From positions 1 to 64,000 of the forward strand of contig DATLUM010000040.1 in the NCBI GenBank assembly GCA_035533095.1: a DNA stretch of 64,000 nucleotides, read 5' to 3'. The position numbers and the translations under genes are program-made. The notes below the pieces were generated by a model. That model did not search any database. It was not told where the DNA came from and saw only the letters and a list, made by a program, of their open reading frames with translations. Source of the DNA: Acidimicrobiales bacterium (lineage in GTDB: Bacteria > Actinomycetota > Acidimicrobiia > Acidimicrobiales > Palsa-688). This document shows, piece by piece, positions 17,781-25,948 of the stretch (positions are counted from its first letter, which is position 1; every line of letters starts with the position of its first letter).

Positions 17781-18244
17781 TCCGCGGCGAAGGTGAGGCG
17801 CTCATAGAGGGGGTGAGCGCGGACGACGTCTTCGACTTCGTGCTCGATCCGGCGCAGTACACCAAGGCCGACACGAAGATGCGGTGGGTCACGAAGCTCG
17901 CCGACCTGCCGGACGGGATGATCGCACGCGAGGACGGCACCTTCATGGGCCGGTTCAACGGGTCGGTTGTGACCCGCTACCGCTGGGACAGGCCCACCCA
18001 CATCGACGTCACCTTGGAACACGGCGTCCCGGCGCATCTGCACGCCTGGTTCGAGATCGAAGAGCGCCACGGCGCGACGCGGATGCGCCACGTCGAGGAG
18101 ATGGACTTCGGTCACGGGCCGCTCGGGATGCTGTACGACCTCGTCGCAGGCAGGTGGTTCGCCGGCGCGGTCAGCAAGGAGGTCGCTGAGATAAAGCGGC
18201 TCCTCGAAGCCGGCGAGCGAGGCCGGGGCCTCTCCGCCCTGTGA
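17777..18244 (+). CDS. SRPBCC (START-like) family protein
   Basis: 155-aa small protein of the polyketide-cyclase/START-like fold, seen in the N-terminal 'GEALIEGVSADDVFDFVLDPAQY' type block and the C-terminal helix GPLGMLYDLVAGRWFAGAVSKEVAEIKRLLEAG. These proteins bind hydrophobic ligands in a cavity; some are cyclases or aromatases. ATGA overlap with the ligase and GTGA overlap with the DUF35 gene. Here it may carry or rearrange a pathway intermediate; the role is not known. Confidence 0.82.
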   Translation: MIRGEGEALIEGVSADDVFDFVLDPAQYTKADTKMRWVTKLADLPDGMIAREDGTFMGRFNGSVVTRYRWDRPTHIDVTLEHGVPAHLHAWFEIEERHGATRMRHVEEMDFGHGPLGMLYDLVAGRWFAGAVSKEVAEIKRLLEAGERGRGLSAL

Positions 18245-18684
18245 CCGCACGCAGGGAAGTCGGGGGAGTGCTGCCGTTGCGGGTCAAGCCGTTCCTCGAC
18301 CCCGACAACACCGCATTCTGGACCGGCGGGGAGAAGGATCAGTTGCTGATCCATCACTGCGCCGACTGCGGCTGGTGGACCCACCCGGCCGCGCCGAGGT
18401 GCAGGAAGTGCCACAGCGCGCATGTCTCCCCGGAGCCGGTGAGCGGCAAGGCGAGGGTGGCTACCTACACCGTCAACTACAAGCCCTGGATCCCCGGCTC
18501 GGAGCCGTACATAGTCGCGCTCGTAGAGTTGCCCGAGCAGCCGGCGCTCTACCTCACCACCAACCTCGTCGGGATCGAAGCGGAGGACGTGGTGATCGGC
18601 ATGGAGGTCGAGGTCGTGTTCGAGGAAGGCAACGGCGTCTGGTACCCGCTGTTCAGGGCCGCTGGATCGGGCGCCGGCGCATGA
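18241..18684 (+). CDS. DUF35 zinc-ribbon/OB-fold protein (ChsH2-like C-domain)
   Basis: 147-aa protein with the typical start FLDPDNTAFWTGGEKDQLLIHHC, a zinc ribbon with C40, C43, C54 and C57, and an OB-fold with 'ARVATYTVNYKPWIPGSEPYIVALVELPE'. In steroid side-chain degradation a DUF35 domain binds the thiolase-like aldolase Ltp2 and is needed for its activity. The thiolase-like gene follows here with an ATGA overlap, so the two probably form one complex. No MaoC domain is fused, unlike mycobacterial ChsH2. Confidence 0.92.
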   Translation: MTARREVGGVLPLRVKPFLDPDNTAFWTGGEKDQLLIHHCADCGWWTHPAAPRCRKCHSAHVSPEPVSGKARVATYTVNYKPWIPGSEPYIVALVELPEQPALYLTTNLVGIEAEDVVIGMEVEVVFEEGNGVWYPLFRAAGSGAGA

Positions 18685-19898
18685 CCCGTGCGACCACCCG
18701 GCGCATCGGGGAACGCCGGTCGTACATCTCCGGCATAGGGCAGTCGGTCGTCGGCCGGCGCCTTGGCCTGTCCGAGATGGAGCTCACCATGCAGTCGGCG
18801 CTCGAAGCGGTCGCCGACGCGGGCCTGCGCCCCGAGGACATCGACGGGCTTTCCACCTACCCGGGGACCGGGAAGGGCACGTCCGCCGGCGGCTTCGGCG
18901 GGCCCGGTGCGACCGACGTGATCGACGCTCTGGGCCTCAACGTCGAGTGGTACAGCGGGAGCATGGAGGGCTCCGCGCAGCTGCAAGCCGTCGTGAACGC
19001 CTGCATGGCCATCGCCAGCGGCCTCGCACGTCACGTGCTCGTCTACCGCACCGTCACAGAATCGACCGCGCAGGGTTCAGGCAGCCGAGAAGGCATCGGG
19101 GCGTCCGGGATGGGCCGCGGCGTACCGGGACCCTTCCAGTACCTCATCCCCTTCGGAGCCATGTCCGCCGTCGACTGGCTCGCCTACTCCGCCCGCTACC
19201 ACTTCCACCACTTCGGTCTGACGAGAGAGAAGCTCGGTCAGATCGCGATCAACAACCGCCGCAACGCCGGACTGAATCCCAAGGCCCTCCTGCGCGAGCC
19301 GATGACCCTGGAGGAGTACCTGTCCGTGCGCATGATCGCCGATCCGCTCTGCCTCTACGACTGCGACCTTCCCTGCGACGGATCCACGGCTCTGGTGATC
19401 TCCGACGTCGACACAGCGGCCGACTCCGCCAAGACCCCGATCCAGATCCACGCCGTCGGGACAGCGGTCAGGGGACGTCCCTCGTGGGACCAGTGGGCGG
19501 ACCTGGCGACCTTCCCGGGGCGCGGCCCCGCGGCGCAGCTTTGGGAACGGGCCGACCTGACGCCCGCAGATGTCGACGTGGCCCAGCTGTACGACGGGTT
19601 CTCTATGATCACGGTGCTGTGGCTGGAAGCGCTCGGCTTCTGCCCGACTGGCGGTGCCGGCGACTTCCTCGAGGGAGGCAAGCGCATCGCCCTCGACGGT
19701 GAGCTGCCGCTGAACACGAGCGGCGGCCAGCTGTCCGCCGGCAGGCTCCACGGGTTCGGCCTGATCCACGAAGCTGTCGTCCAGTTGAGAGGCGACGGCG
19801 GCGAGCGGCAGGTGCCCGGAAGGCACGAGGTTGCCGCGGTCGCCAACGGCGCGGGGTTCACCGCAGGCTGCATGCTCCTCACCCGCGGGCTCGCCTGA
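18681..19898 (+). CDS. Thiolase-family lipid-transfer/aldolase protein (Ltp2-like)
   Basis: 405-aa thiolase-fold protein from ATG 18681. It has the SYISGIGQSVVGRRLG beginning, 'ALEAVADAGLRPEDIDGLSTYPG', ACMAIASGLARHVLVYR, and the C-terminal NTSGGQLSAGRLHGFGLIHEAV. These are features of the SCP-x/Ltp group. Paired with DUF35, such proteins perform retro-aldol cleavage of hydroxyacyl-CoA in place of ordinary thiolysis. The aldolase rather than thiolase role is an inference from this pairing. A longer frame starting at 18375 is an artefact of overlapping reading frames. Confidence 0.9.
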   Translation: MTRATTRRIGERRSYISGIGQSVVGRRLGLSEMELTMQSALEAVADAGLRPEDIDGLSTYPGTGKGTSAGGFGGPGATDVIDALGLNVEWYSGSMEGSAQLQAVVNACMAIASGLARHVLVYRTVTESTAQGSGSREGIGASGMGRGVPGPFQYLIPFGAMSAVDWLAYSARYHFHHFGLTREKLGQIAINNRRNAGLNPKALLREPMTLEEYLSVRMIADPLCLYDCDLPCDGSTALVISDVDTAADSAKTPIQIHAVGTAVRGRPSWDQWADLATFPGRGPAAQLWERADLTPADVDVAQLYDGFSMITVLWLEALGFCPTGGAGDFLEGGKRIALDGELPLNTSGGQLSAGRLHGFGLIHEAVVQLRGDGGERQVPGRHEVAAVANGAGFTAGCMLLTRGLA

Positions 19899-19919
19899 AC
19901 AGCATCGCAGAGGGGCCAA

Positions 19920-19925
19920 TACACT
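19920..19925 (+). promoter_or_regulatory. -10 box of a leaderless promoter for the zinc-ribbon gene
   Basis: TACACT ends seven bases before ATG 19933 and no ribosome binding site intervenes, so transcription should start at or next to the start codon. Confidence 0.45.
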
Positions 19926-19932
19926 GCCCGGC

Positions 19933-20235
19933 ATGATCAAGGTCGGTGCCCGCCTCGCCTGCCCGGACTGCCCCGCCGAGGTGGTCGTCACCCGCGCCGC
20001 CGAGACGTCGGCGACGCTCGCCTGTTCGGGGTGCGAGCTGGTGGCTCTCGATGCCGCCCGGCCACAAGGTGGCCACGCCTCGCCCGCTGACGCCGCCCCA
20101 CAGCTCGGCAAGCGCTACGTCGACGACGACGCCGGCCTCGAGTTGCTCTGCACCAAGCCCGGTACGGGCGAGCTCACCTGTGACGGCAGGGCACTGTCGC
20201 TCAAGGCTGCCAAGCCGCTGCCCTCCAGCGACTGA
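19933..20235 (+). CDS. Small zinc-ribbon protein, function unknown
   Basis: 100-aa protein starting MIKVGARLACPDCPAEVVV with a second knuckle CSGCEL, so four Cys as CxxC...CxxC for zinc. The C-terminal half contains two more Cys (ELLCTKPGTGELTCDG). Similar small hypothetical proteins occur in actinobacteria. Leaderless start (TACACT box at 19920). It lies between the thiolase operon and a TetR gene seven bases downstream, so it may be co-transcribed with that regulator. Confidence 0.75.
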   Translation: MIKVGARLACPDCPAEVVVTRAAETSATLACSGCELVALDAARPQGGHASPADAAPQLGKRYVDDDAGLELLCTKPGTGELTCDGRALSLKAAKPLPSSD

Positions 20236-20241
20236 GCATCG

Positions 20242-20844
20242 GTGGTCACGACCGGAACGGACCTCAGCCCCGAAGCGCAGGCAGAACGCGCCCGGCTGAT
20301 GGACGCCGCCCTCAAGGTGATGAGGGTGAACGGCTTCCAGGCGGCGAGCGTCCAGGACATCCTCGACGAGGCCGGCCTGTCGACGCGGGCGTTCTACCGC
20401 CAGTTCCGGTCGAAGGACGACCTGCTCCTCGCGATGTTCCGGACCGCGTCGGCACGCGATGTCGACGCGGTCGCCAAGCGTGTTCGCGAGGCGTCGAACC
20501 CGATGGACGGGCTCCTGGCATGGGTCGACGAGATGCTCTCCATCGCGTTCGACAGGCGGCGGCTCAGCAGAATGGTGATGTTCAACAACGTCGCCCGGCA
20601 GATGACGGACTTCGACGAAGAGGTCGCCTACGTGCGCGCGGCGCTCAGCGCACCGCTGGTCGAGGTGCTCTCCGCCGGCGCCGCGGACAAGACCTTCCCG
20701 TCGACCGATCCACAAGAGGACGCCTCGACGATCTTCGATCTTCTGTGGAGCGTCGCCGGCCCGGCGCGGCAGCTCGGACGCGAATCGGCGCTAGAGCATC
20801 TGCTGCGGTTCTGCCTCCCGGCACTAGGCGTCGCAACCGACTGA
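20242..20844 (+). CDS. TetR family transcriptional regulator
   Basis: 200-aa regulator, GTG start. The DNA-binding domain is RARLMDAALKVMRVNGFQ...ASVQDILDEAGLSTRAFYRQFRSKDDLL at residues about 14-65. The remainder is an all-helical ligand domain. The gene is directly followed by the GAAAACG element, which overlaps its stop codon and heads the thioesterase operon. Because the same element heads the operon upstream, this protein is the best local candidate to bind it. That link is inferred. Confidence 0.93.
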   Translation: MVTTGTDLSPEAQAERARLMDAALKVMRVNGFQAASVQDILDEAGLSTRAFYRQFRSKDDLLLAMFRTASARDVDAVAKRVREASNPMDGLLAWVDEMLSIAFDRRRLSRMVMFNNVARQMTDFDEEVAYVRAALSAPLVEVLSAGAADKTFPSTDPQEDASTIFDLLWSVAGPARQLGRESALEHLLRFCLPALGVATD

Positions 20845-20863
20845 AAACGGTATTGTCGCTGGT
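20843..20863 (+). promoter_or_regulatory. Shared operon-head element, copy 2
   Basis: GAAAACG-GTA-TTGTCGCTGGT, identical to the element at 13955-13975 except for the three middle bases (18 of 21 match). It begins inside the TetR stop codon, 75 bp upstream of the thioesterase start. Confidence 0.5.
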
Positions 20864-20938
20864 GCCGTCGGAGCGCCCGCTCCCGGTGAACAGAGGAACC
20901 TGCGTGGCATCGGATCGGTCATACGAGGGGTTGCGGGC

Positions 20939-21826
20939 TTGACGTCGCACACGGGCGCCGGCCACCTGCCCGAGGCGTTCAACCTCGAGGCCTTGGGCGG
21001 AGGGAGGTTCCGCGCGTCGAGCATCGGCGACCCCGAGGTGCACGACGTGGTGTTCGGCGGCCAGATCCTCGCCCAGGCCATCCTCGTCAGCGAAGCCGCT
21101 GCCAGAGAAACCGCGGCGGGCGGCGCCGAGCCGGGCAAGGACCTGTCGTCCATCCACACCGTCTTCAGCCGCGTGGCCACGATCACCAAGCCGCTCGAGA
21201 TCGATGTCGATGTCCTTCACGACGGCCGCACCGCTTCGAGCCAGACGATCACCGTCCACCAGGGCGAACGGATCTGTGCGCGCGCCCTGGTTCTGCGCCA
21301 GGCGCCGGCGGCCGATTTCCTCCGCCACCAACACCCGAAGCCGGGCGTGCCCGGGCCCGCGGACTGCAAGCCGGCCGAGGCGCGCGGTCTGGTAGTGGAA
21401 GGCACCGAGGTACGCGTCGCCGGCGACGCCGGCACGTGGGACTCCTCCGAGCCGACCGGCCCGCCCGAGCTCAACGTCTGGATTCGCCCCCCGGGCGAGC
21501 TCACGCAACCCGAAGCCTTGAGCCAGGCACTTCTTGCCTTCGCGACGGACGGGTACCTCATCGGCGCCGCGATGCGCCCGCACGAGGGTGTAGGCCAGGA
21601 CATGGCCCACCGCTCCTTGACCACGGGCGTCGTGACCCACACCATGCAGTTCCACGAGCCGGTTCCGCCGGCAGCGTGGCTGTTGATGGCTCAGGAGTCG
21701 ACCCACGCCGGCCGGGGCCGGGCGTTCGGGCGGGCCGAGGTGTTCGCCGAGAGCGGCGCACTGGTGGCGTCTTTTTCCCAGGAAAGCATCATCCGCGACG
21801 GCAGGAGGCCCGATGCCCGCCTTTGA
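20939..21826 (+). CDS. Acyl-CoA thioesterase, TesB-like
   Basis: 295-aa double hot-dog thioesterase with a TTG start behind GAGGGG. Family marks are VHDVVFGGQILAQAI, 'SIHTVFSRVATITKPLEIDVDVLHDGR' (in part), TTGVVTHTMQFHEPV, and the final FSQESIIR block. It would hydrolyse acyl-CoA to free acid and CoA, releasing end products or balancing CoA. First gene of an operon with an aldehyde dehydrogenase (14-base overlap) and a CoA-transferase. Confidence 0.92.
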   Translation: MTSHTGAGHLPEAFNLEALGGGRFRASSIGDPEVHDVVFGGQILAQAILVSEAAARETAAGGAEPGKDLSSIHTVFSRVATITKPLEIDVDVLHDGRTASSQTITVHQGERICARALVLRQAPAADFLRHQHPKPGVPGPADCKPAEARGLVVEGTEVRVAGDAGTWDSSEPTGPPELNVWIRPPGELTQPEALSQALLAFATDGYLIGAAMRPHEGVGQDMAHRSLTTGVVTHTMQFHEPVPPAAWLLMAQESTHAGRGRAFGRAEVFAESGALVASFSQESIIRDGRRPDARL

Positions 21827-23321
21827 ACCAGAAGAACGCATGCTTGTCGAGGGCAAGCTCACCCACGCAGACAGCGGGCGGACGTTCGACAACGTGAACC
21901 CGGCCACCGAGGAGATCATCGGAGTCGTGGCCGACGCGGGCACTGAGGACATGGACCGCGCGATCGCCGCCGCGCGCCGCGCGTTCGACCAGACCGACTG
22001 GGCCACCAACCACAAGTTCCGCCAGCACTGCCTCGGCCAGCTCCAGGTCGCTCTCGAGGAGGAGAAGGAGGAGCTTCGCTCCGAGTTGGTCGCGGAGGTC
22101 GGGACACCCGTGTTGCTGACTTACGGACCGCAGCTCGACGCGCCGTTGTCGGAAGCGATCACATGGCCGGCGTCGTTCATCGACGAGTTTCACTGGGAAC
22201 GCGACCTGCCGGAGGGAACCGCCTTCGGATCGCGGAGCTGGCGCAAGGTAGTCAAGGAACCCGTTGGTGTCGTCGCGGCGATCGTCCCGTGGAACTATCC
22301 CTTCGAGGTGACGCTCAACAAGCTCGGCCCCGCGCTCGCCACCGGCAATACGGTCATCCTCAAGCCGGCGCCGAACACACCGTGGAACGCAACGCGCATC
22401 GGTCGTATCGCCGCCGAGAAGACCGACCTTCCGCCGGGGGTGCTGCAGGTCGTCCCGACCTCGGACAACACGGTGGCAGAACGGTTGGTCACCGACCCTC
22501 GGGTTGACCTCATCTCGTTCACCGGGTCGACCGCTGTCGGGCGGCGCATCATGGAGAAGGGAGCGCCGACGTTGAAGCGGCTGTTCCTAGAGCTCGGCGG
22601 CAAGTCCGCCGACGTCGTGCTGGACGACGCCGACTTCGCGTCGAAGCTTTCGATGTCGTGGACTGTGTGCGTGCACGGCGGTCAGGGGTGCGTCATGCTT
22701 ACCCGCCTGCTCCTGCCCCGTTCGCGATATGACGAGGGCATCGAGATGATCGAGGCCGGGTTCCGCACTGTGTCCTACGGAGACCCGACGGACCCGTCCA
22801 ACCTGCAGGGGCCCCAGATCAGCGCAGCGCAGCGCGACCGCGTGCTGGGCCTGATCCAGACCGCCCGGGACGAGGGCGCACGGATAGTGCTCGGCGGAGG
22901 CAGGCCCGCCCACCTGCCGGTCGGCTACTACGTGGAGCCGACGCTGATCGCTGACGTGGACAACTCGATGACCGTCGCGCAGCAGGAGATCTTCGGCCCG
23001 GTACTCGTCGTCATCCCCTACGAGGACGAGGACGACGCGGTCCGCATCGCCAACGACAGCCAGTACGGGCTGGGTTGCGGCGTCACCTCCGCTTCCGAGG
23101 AGCGCGCGATCGCAGTCGCCCGCCGCATCCGTGCCGGCACGGCTTCGGTCAACGGCGGCATCTGGTACGGCGCCGACTCCCCGTTCGGCGGTTACAAGGC
23201 GAGCGGCATCGGGCGCCAGAACGGCGTAGAGGGGTTCGAGCAGTACACCGAGACGAAGACCATCGCTGGCCCGCTGCCGGTCGAGCCCGGCGCCGGCGGC
23301 TTCCTCGACCCCAGCAGCTGA
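21813..23321 (+). CDS. Aldehyde dehydrogenase, NAD(P)-dependent
   Basis: 502-aa member of the aldehyde dehydrogenase superfamily. The catalytic Cys is C293 in HGGQGCVMLTRLL and the general base is E260 in FLELGGKSA. The cofactor region has VPWNYPFEVTLNKLGPALATGN and FTGSTAVGRRI. ATG 21813 follows AGGAGG. It would oxidise an aldehyde, such as the product of P450 or alcohol dehydrogenase action, to the acid that a ligase or CoA-transferase then activates. Confidence 0.95.
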   Translation: MPAFEPEERMLVEGKLTHADSGRTFDNVNPATEEIIGVVADAGTEDMDRAIAAARRAFDQTDWATNHKFRQHCLGQLQVALEEEKEELRSELVAEVGTPVLLTYGPQLDAPLSEAITWPASFIDEFHWERDLPEGTAFGSRSWRKVVKEPVGVVAAIVPWNYPFEVTLNKLGPALATGNTVILKPAPNTPWNATRIGRIAAEKTDLPPGVLQVVPTSDNTVAERLVTDPRVDLISFTGSTAVGRRIMEKGAPTLKRLFLELGGKSADVVLDDADFASKLSMSWTVCVHGGQGCVMLTRLLLPRSRYDEGIEMIEAGFRTVSYGDPTDPSNLQGPQISAAQRDRVLGLIQTARDEGARIVLGGGRPAHLPVGYYVEPTLIADVDNSMTVAQQEIFGPVLVVIPYEDEDDAVRIANDSQYGLGCGVTSASEERAIAVARRIRAGTASVNGGIWYGADSPFGGYKASGIGRQNGVEGFEQYTETKTIAGPLPVEPGAGGFLDPSS

Positions 23322-23355
23322 GCACCGTCCGGTCCAGACAGGGAGAACGTTCATC

Positions 23356-24573
23356 GTGAAGCGCATCATGGAGGGAATCCGGGTAATCGAGGTCGCCGCT
23401 TGGACCTACGTGCCCATGTCGGGTGCCGTGCTCGCCGAATGGGGGGCCGACGTCATCAAGATCGAGCACCCCGACACGGGCGACCCTCAGCGAGGACTGA
23501 TCACCTCGGGTCTGATGCCGTCGGGTCCGGGTGGCGTGAACTTCATGATCGAGCTGCCCAACCGCGGCAAGCGCAGCGTCGGCCTCGACCTCAAGAGCGA
23601 GAAGGGACACGAGATCCTCCTCGAGCTGGTGAAGACCGCCGACGTGTTCGTGACCAACTTCCGCCCCCAGGCGCGAAAGAGCCTCAAGATCGACGTCGAC
23701 GACCTTCGCGCCGTGAACCCCCGTTTGATCTACGTGCGCGGGTCCGCCCACGGCCAGCGTGGACCGGAGGCGGAGCGTGGGGGGTACGACGGGTGCTCGT
23801 TTTGGGCGAGGGGCGCGTCGGCGGACATCATCAGCGACCCCGACGGCTACCCGCAGATGCAGCCGGGGCCTGCATACGGTGACGTGATCGGCGGTCTGAC
23901 GATCGCCGGCGGCATCTCCGCCGCCCTGTACCACCGGGAACGGACGGGCGAAGCTCTCGTCGTCGACAACTCTCTGCTCGCCACCGGCATGTGGGCGACA
24001 GGTGCCACCGTGTTGATGGCCGGCCTGTTCGGATTCGGGCGCATGCCACGCGGCAACCGGGCCAAGGTTCCCAACCCGCTGGTGCTGACCTACAAGACCA
24101 AGGACGAGCGGTATCTGTCGTTGATCATGCTCGAGTCGGACCGCTACTGGGCCGACCTGATGGAGAAGGTCGGGCGGCCGGAACTGGCGACCGACCCGCG
24201 CTTCGTCGACTCGGCCGCCCGCGCCCAGAACAGCGAGGCGTGCGTGGCCCTGCTCGACGAGATCTTCGCCAGCCGCACGTTCGAGGAGTGGAAGACGGTG
24301 CTGCTCGAAGTAAAGGGCGTGTGGGCGCCGGTCCAGACCGCCCAGGAGGTTCTCGACGACCCGCAGGTGCTGGCAAACGGCTACATCCGCGAGGTCGAGG
24401 CCGCATCGGGGACCAGCTTCCGCATGGTCGCCTCACCCCTGCAGTTCGACGAGGAGCCGCCCGACCTGGTGCGCGCGCCGGACCACGGGGAGCACACCGA
24501 AGAGGTCCTGCAGGAGCTCGGCCTCGACATGGACGCCATCATCGACCTGAAGATCTCCGGCGCCGTCCTGTAG
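23356..24573 (+). CDS. CaiB/BaiF family III CoA-transferase
   Basis: 405-aa family III CoA-transferase: begins GIRVIEVAAWTYVPMSGAVLAEWGADVIKIEHP; the catalytic Asp is D176 in GPAYGDVIGGLTIAGG; NRGKRSVGLDLK is also typical. It moves CoA between carboxylic acids; the related racemases (AMACR-like) act on 2-methylacyl-CoA, so epimerisation of a branched chain is an alternative. GTG 23356 chosen; ATG 23368 is possible. It ends the thioesterase operon and converges on the secreted-protein gene. Confidence 0.93.
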   Translation: MKRIMEGIRVIEVAAWTYVPMSGAVLAEWGADVIKIEHPDTGDPQRGLITSGLMPSGPGGVNFMIELPNRGKRSVGLDLKSEKGHEILLELVKTADVFVTNFRPQARKSLKIDVDDLRAVNPRLIYVRGSAHGQRGPEAERGGYDGCSFWARGASADIISDPDGYPQMQPGPAYGDVIGGLTIAGGISAALYHRERTGEALVVDNSLLATGMWATGATVLMAGLFGFGRMPRGNRAKVPNPLVLTYKTKDERYLSLIMLESDRYWADLMEKVGRPELATDPRFVDSAARAQNSEACVALLDEIFASRTFEEWKTVLLEVKGVWAPVQTAQEVLDDPQVLANGYIREVEAASGTSFRMVASPLQFDEEPPDLVRAPDHGEHTEEVLQELGLDMDAIIDLKISGAVL

Positions 24574-24599
24574 GCGCCGTCCGATAGGCGGCAGTCGGC

Positions 24600-24621
24600 A
24601 CCGGCGGCTTCAGCAGCCGGT
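24600..24621. terminator. Possible bidirectional terminator hairpin
   Basis: ACCGGC at 24600-24605 and GCCGGT at 24616-24621 form a perfect 6-bp stem with a 10-base loop, which can extend inwards with one mismatch. It overlaps the stop codon of the minus-strand secreted protein and lies 27 bp past the CoA-transferase stop. There is no T-run. Confidence 0.35.
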
Positions 24622-25818
24622 CGGGGTGATCGCGACCTGGCCGGCGTCGTTGGTGACCGGCGTGCCCGACGGTGCGGCCGGGGTGGACGGGATTCCGTTC
24701 TGGTTCATCTGCTGGCCGCCGCCGGCGACCACCCCGCACGTACCCACGTAGACCGCTGGCAGGGGGTACACGGGCAGCGCCGGCGAGCCCTGCGGGTCTG
24801 GGTCCTCGTAGAACTGGAAGCCCGGCTCGGCGTAGACGTTCTGCGCCTCCTGCTGGCGGTACCAGTCCATCGTGTGGTTTCCGCACCCGTTCGGCCCCGG
24901 CGCCTCGGATGTCGTGTCGCCGCTGCTGCAGTTGTAGGGATCCCACGTCTTGCCCTGGTAGTTGTAGACGTCCCGGCTGCTGCCTTGTTGGCTCGCTGAG
25001 CACTGAACCTGGGCGTTGGCGCCGCAGCCCTGGTAGACGGTCTGGCGCTGCGTCGTCGCCTCTTCGCATATGCCGTCGGCGCAGGCTCCCTCGTAGGCGC
25101 CCGCGAACGGAACGGGGTCGTAAGCCGTCGGGGTCTGCGACGCCATCGCCGGCAGGAAGAAGATGCCGACGCCGCCTCCGTCGGAGGGGCCGGTGACCGA
25201 GCCGGCCGTTCCGTTGGTGCCACTGGCACCGTCGTGCTCGCCGGCGTCGGTGTTGTCGTCCTGGCCGTAGTAGAGGCGGAACCCGCCCATCACGAGCGAT
25301 TGGAGACCCGACGTGTCGGGCGTGCCCGTCTCCGGTGTCAGTGTCAGAGGCTTGCTCGTGTTCTGGATGTCGAATGTGGCGTTGGCACCCGTGCCGCTGC
25401 CTGAGCCGCAGCCGACACCGGGGCCGCCGCCCGTCCCGTTCGTGTTCACAGCGGCGCAGCCGGAGTGGATCGAGTTGTCGTTGCCCGGGTATCCGAGCGA
25501 GAGGGGAGTAGGCGTTCCGGCCGGGCCGTTGTTCGGCAGCTGGTCCAAACCCACTTCTGCGTAGCGGGTGTTGCCGTCGCCGCCTTCCACGTTGATCGCC
25601 ACGTTGTGGCAGCCCGGCTCCGCAGCGGGCTCGGAGGTGCCGGGGTTGCCGGCGTTGTTGGCATCGGCGTTCGCCGAGCAGTCCTGCTGCGAAGGCTGGT
25701 ACCCGCCTCCGCTCACAGCCCAGGCCGCGCCCGTGAAGCCGGCTGTGGCACCCGCCAAACCGAGAGCCACGACAGCAGCCCAGGTCCAGAGACCTCGCCT
25801 ACAGGGCGTCGGTTCCAT
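24610..25818 (-). CDS. Secreted protein of unknown function, Gly/Asn/Cys-rich
   Basis: 402 aa from ATG 25818, preceded by GGGGAGG at ideal distance; an ATG at 25896 would add 26 unlikely residues. Signal peptide LWTWAAVVALGLAGATAGFTGAAWAVS. The mature protein is rich in Gly, Asn, Ser and Thr, with more than ten Cys, phrases such as 'SLGYPGNDNSIHSGCAAVN' and MDWYRQQEAQNVYAEPGFQFYE, and a terminal Cys. I recognise no family. Disulfide-stabilised exported protein is a fair description. It lies directly downstream of the PQQ-like propeller gene on the same strand but has its own 130-bp upstream region. Confidence 0.75.
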   Translation of the reverse strand: MEPTPCRRGLWTWAAVVALGLAGATAGFTGAAWAVSGGGYQPSQQDCSANADANNAGNPGTSEPAAEPGCHNVAINVEGGDGNTRYAEVGLDQLPNNGPAGTPTPLSLGYPGNDNSIHSGCAAVNTNGTGGGPGVGCGSGSGTGANATFDIQNTSKPLTLTPETGTPDTSGLQSLVMGGFRLYYGQDDNTDAGEHDGASGTNGTAGSVTGPSDGGGVGIFFLPAMASQTPTAYDPVPFAGAYEGACADGICEEATTQRQTVYQGCGANAQVQCSASQQGSSRDVYNYQGKTWDPYNCSSGDTTSEAPGPNGCGNHTMDWYRQQEAQNVYAEPGFQFYEDPDPQGSPALPVYPLPAVYVGTCGVVAGGGQQMNQNGIPSTPAAPSGTPVTNDAGQVAITPTGC

Positions 25819-25948
25819 CGCACAACCTCCCCAGATCACGCACCCCGCCTGTGCGGGCGACCAACCCAAGTGAACCATATAACGCATATAGAACAAAACC
25901 TGTCTTGTTGGTACAACGCTCCGCCCTGGCCCCGATGGCGGCGCTGGT
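25819..25948 (-). promoter_or_regulatory. Promoter region of the secreted-protein gene
   Basis: This 130-bp gap is locally AT-rich around 25876-25910. It contains an inverted repeat AACAA (25892-25896) / TTGTT (25905-25909) with 8 bp between, and a shorter GTTG-GTA-CAAC at 25907-25917. The sequence CATATAACGCATATAG nearby may supply -10 elements. A regulated promoter separate from the upstream propeller gene is likely. Confidence 0.35.
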
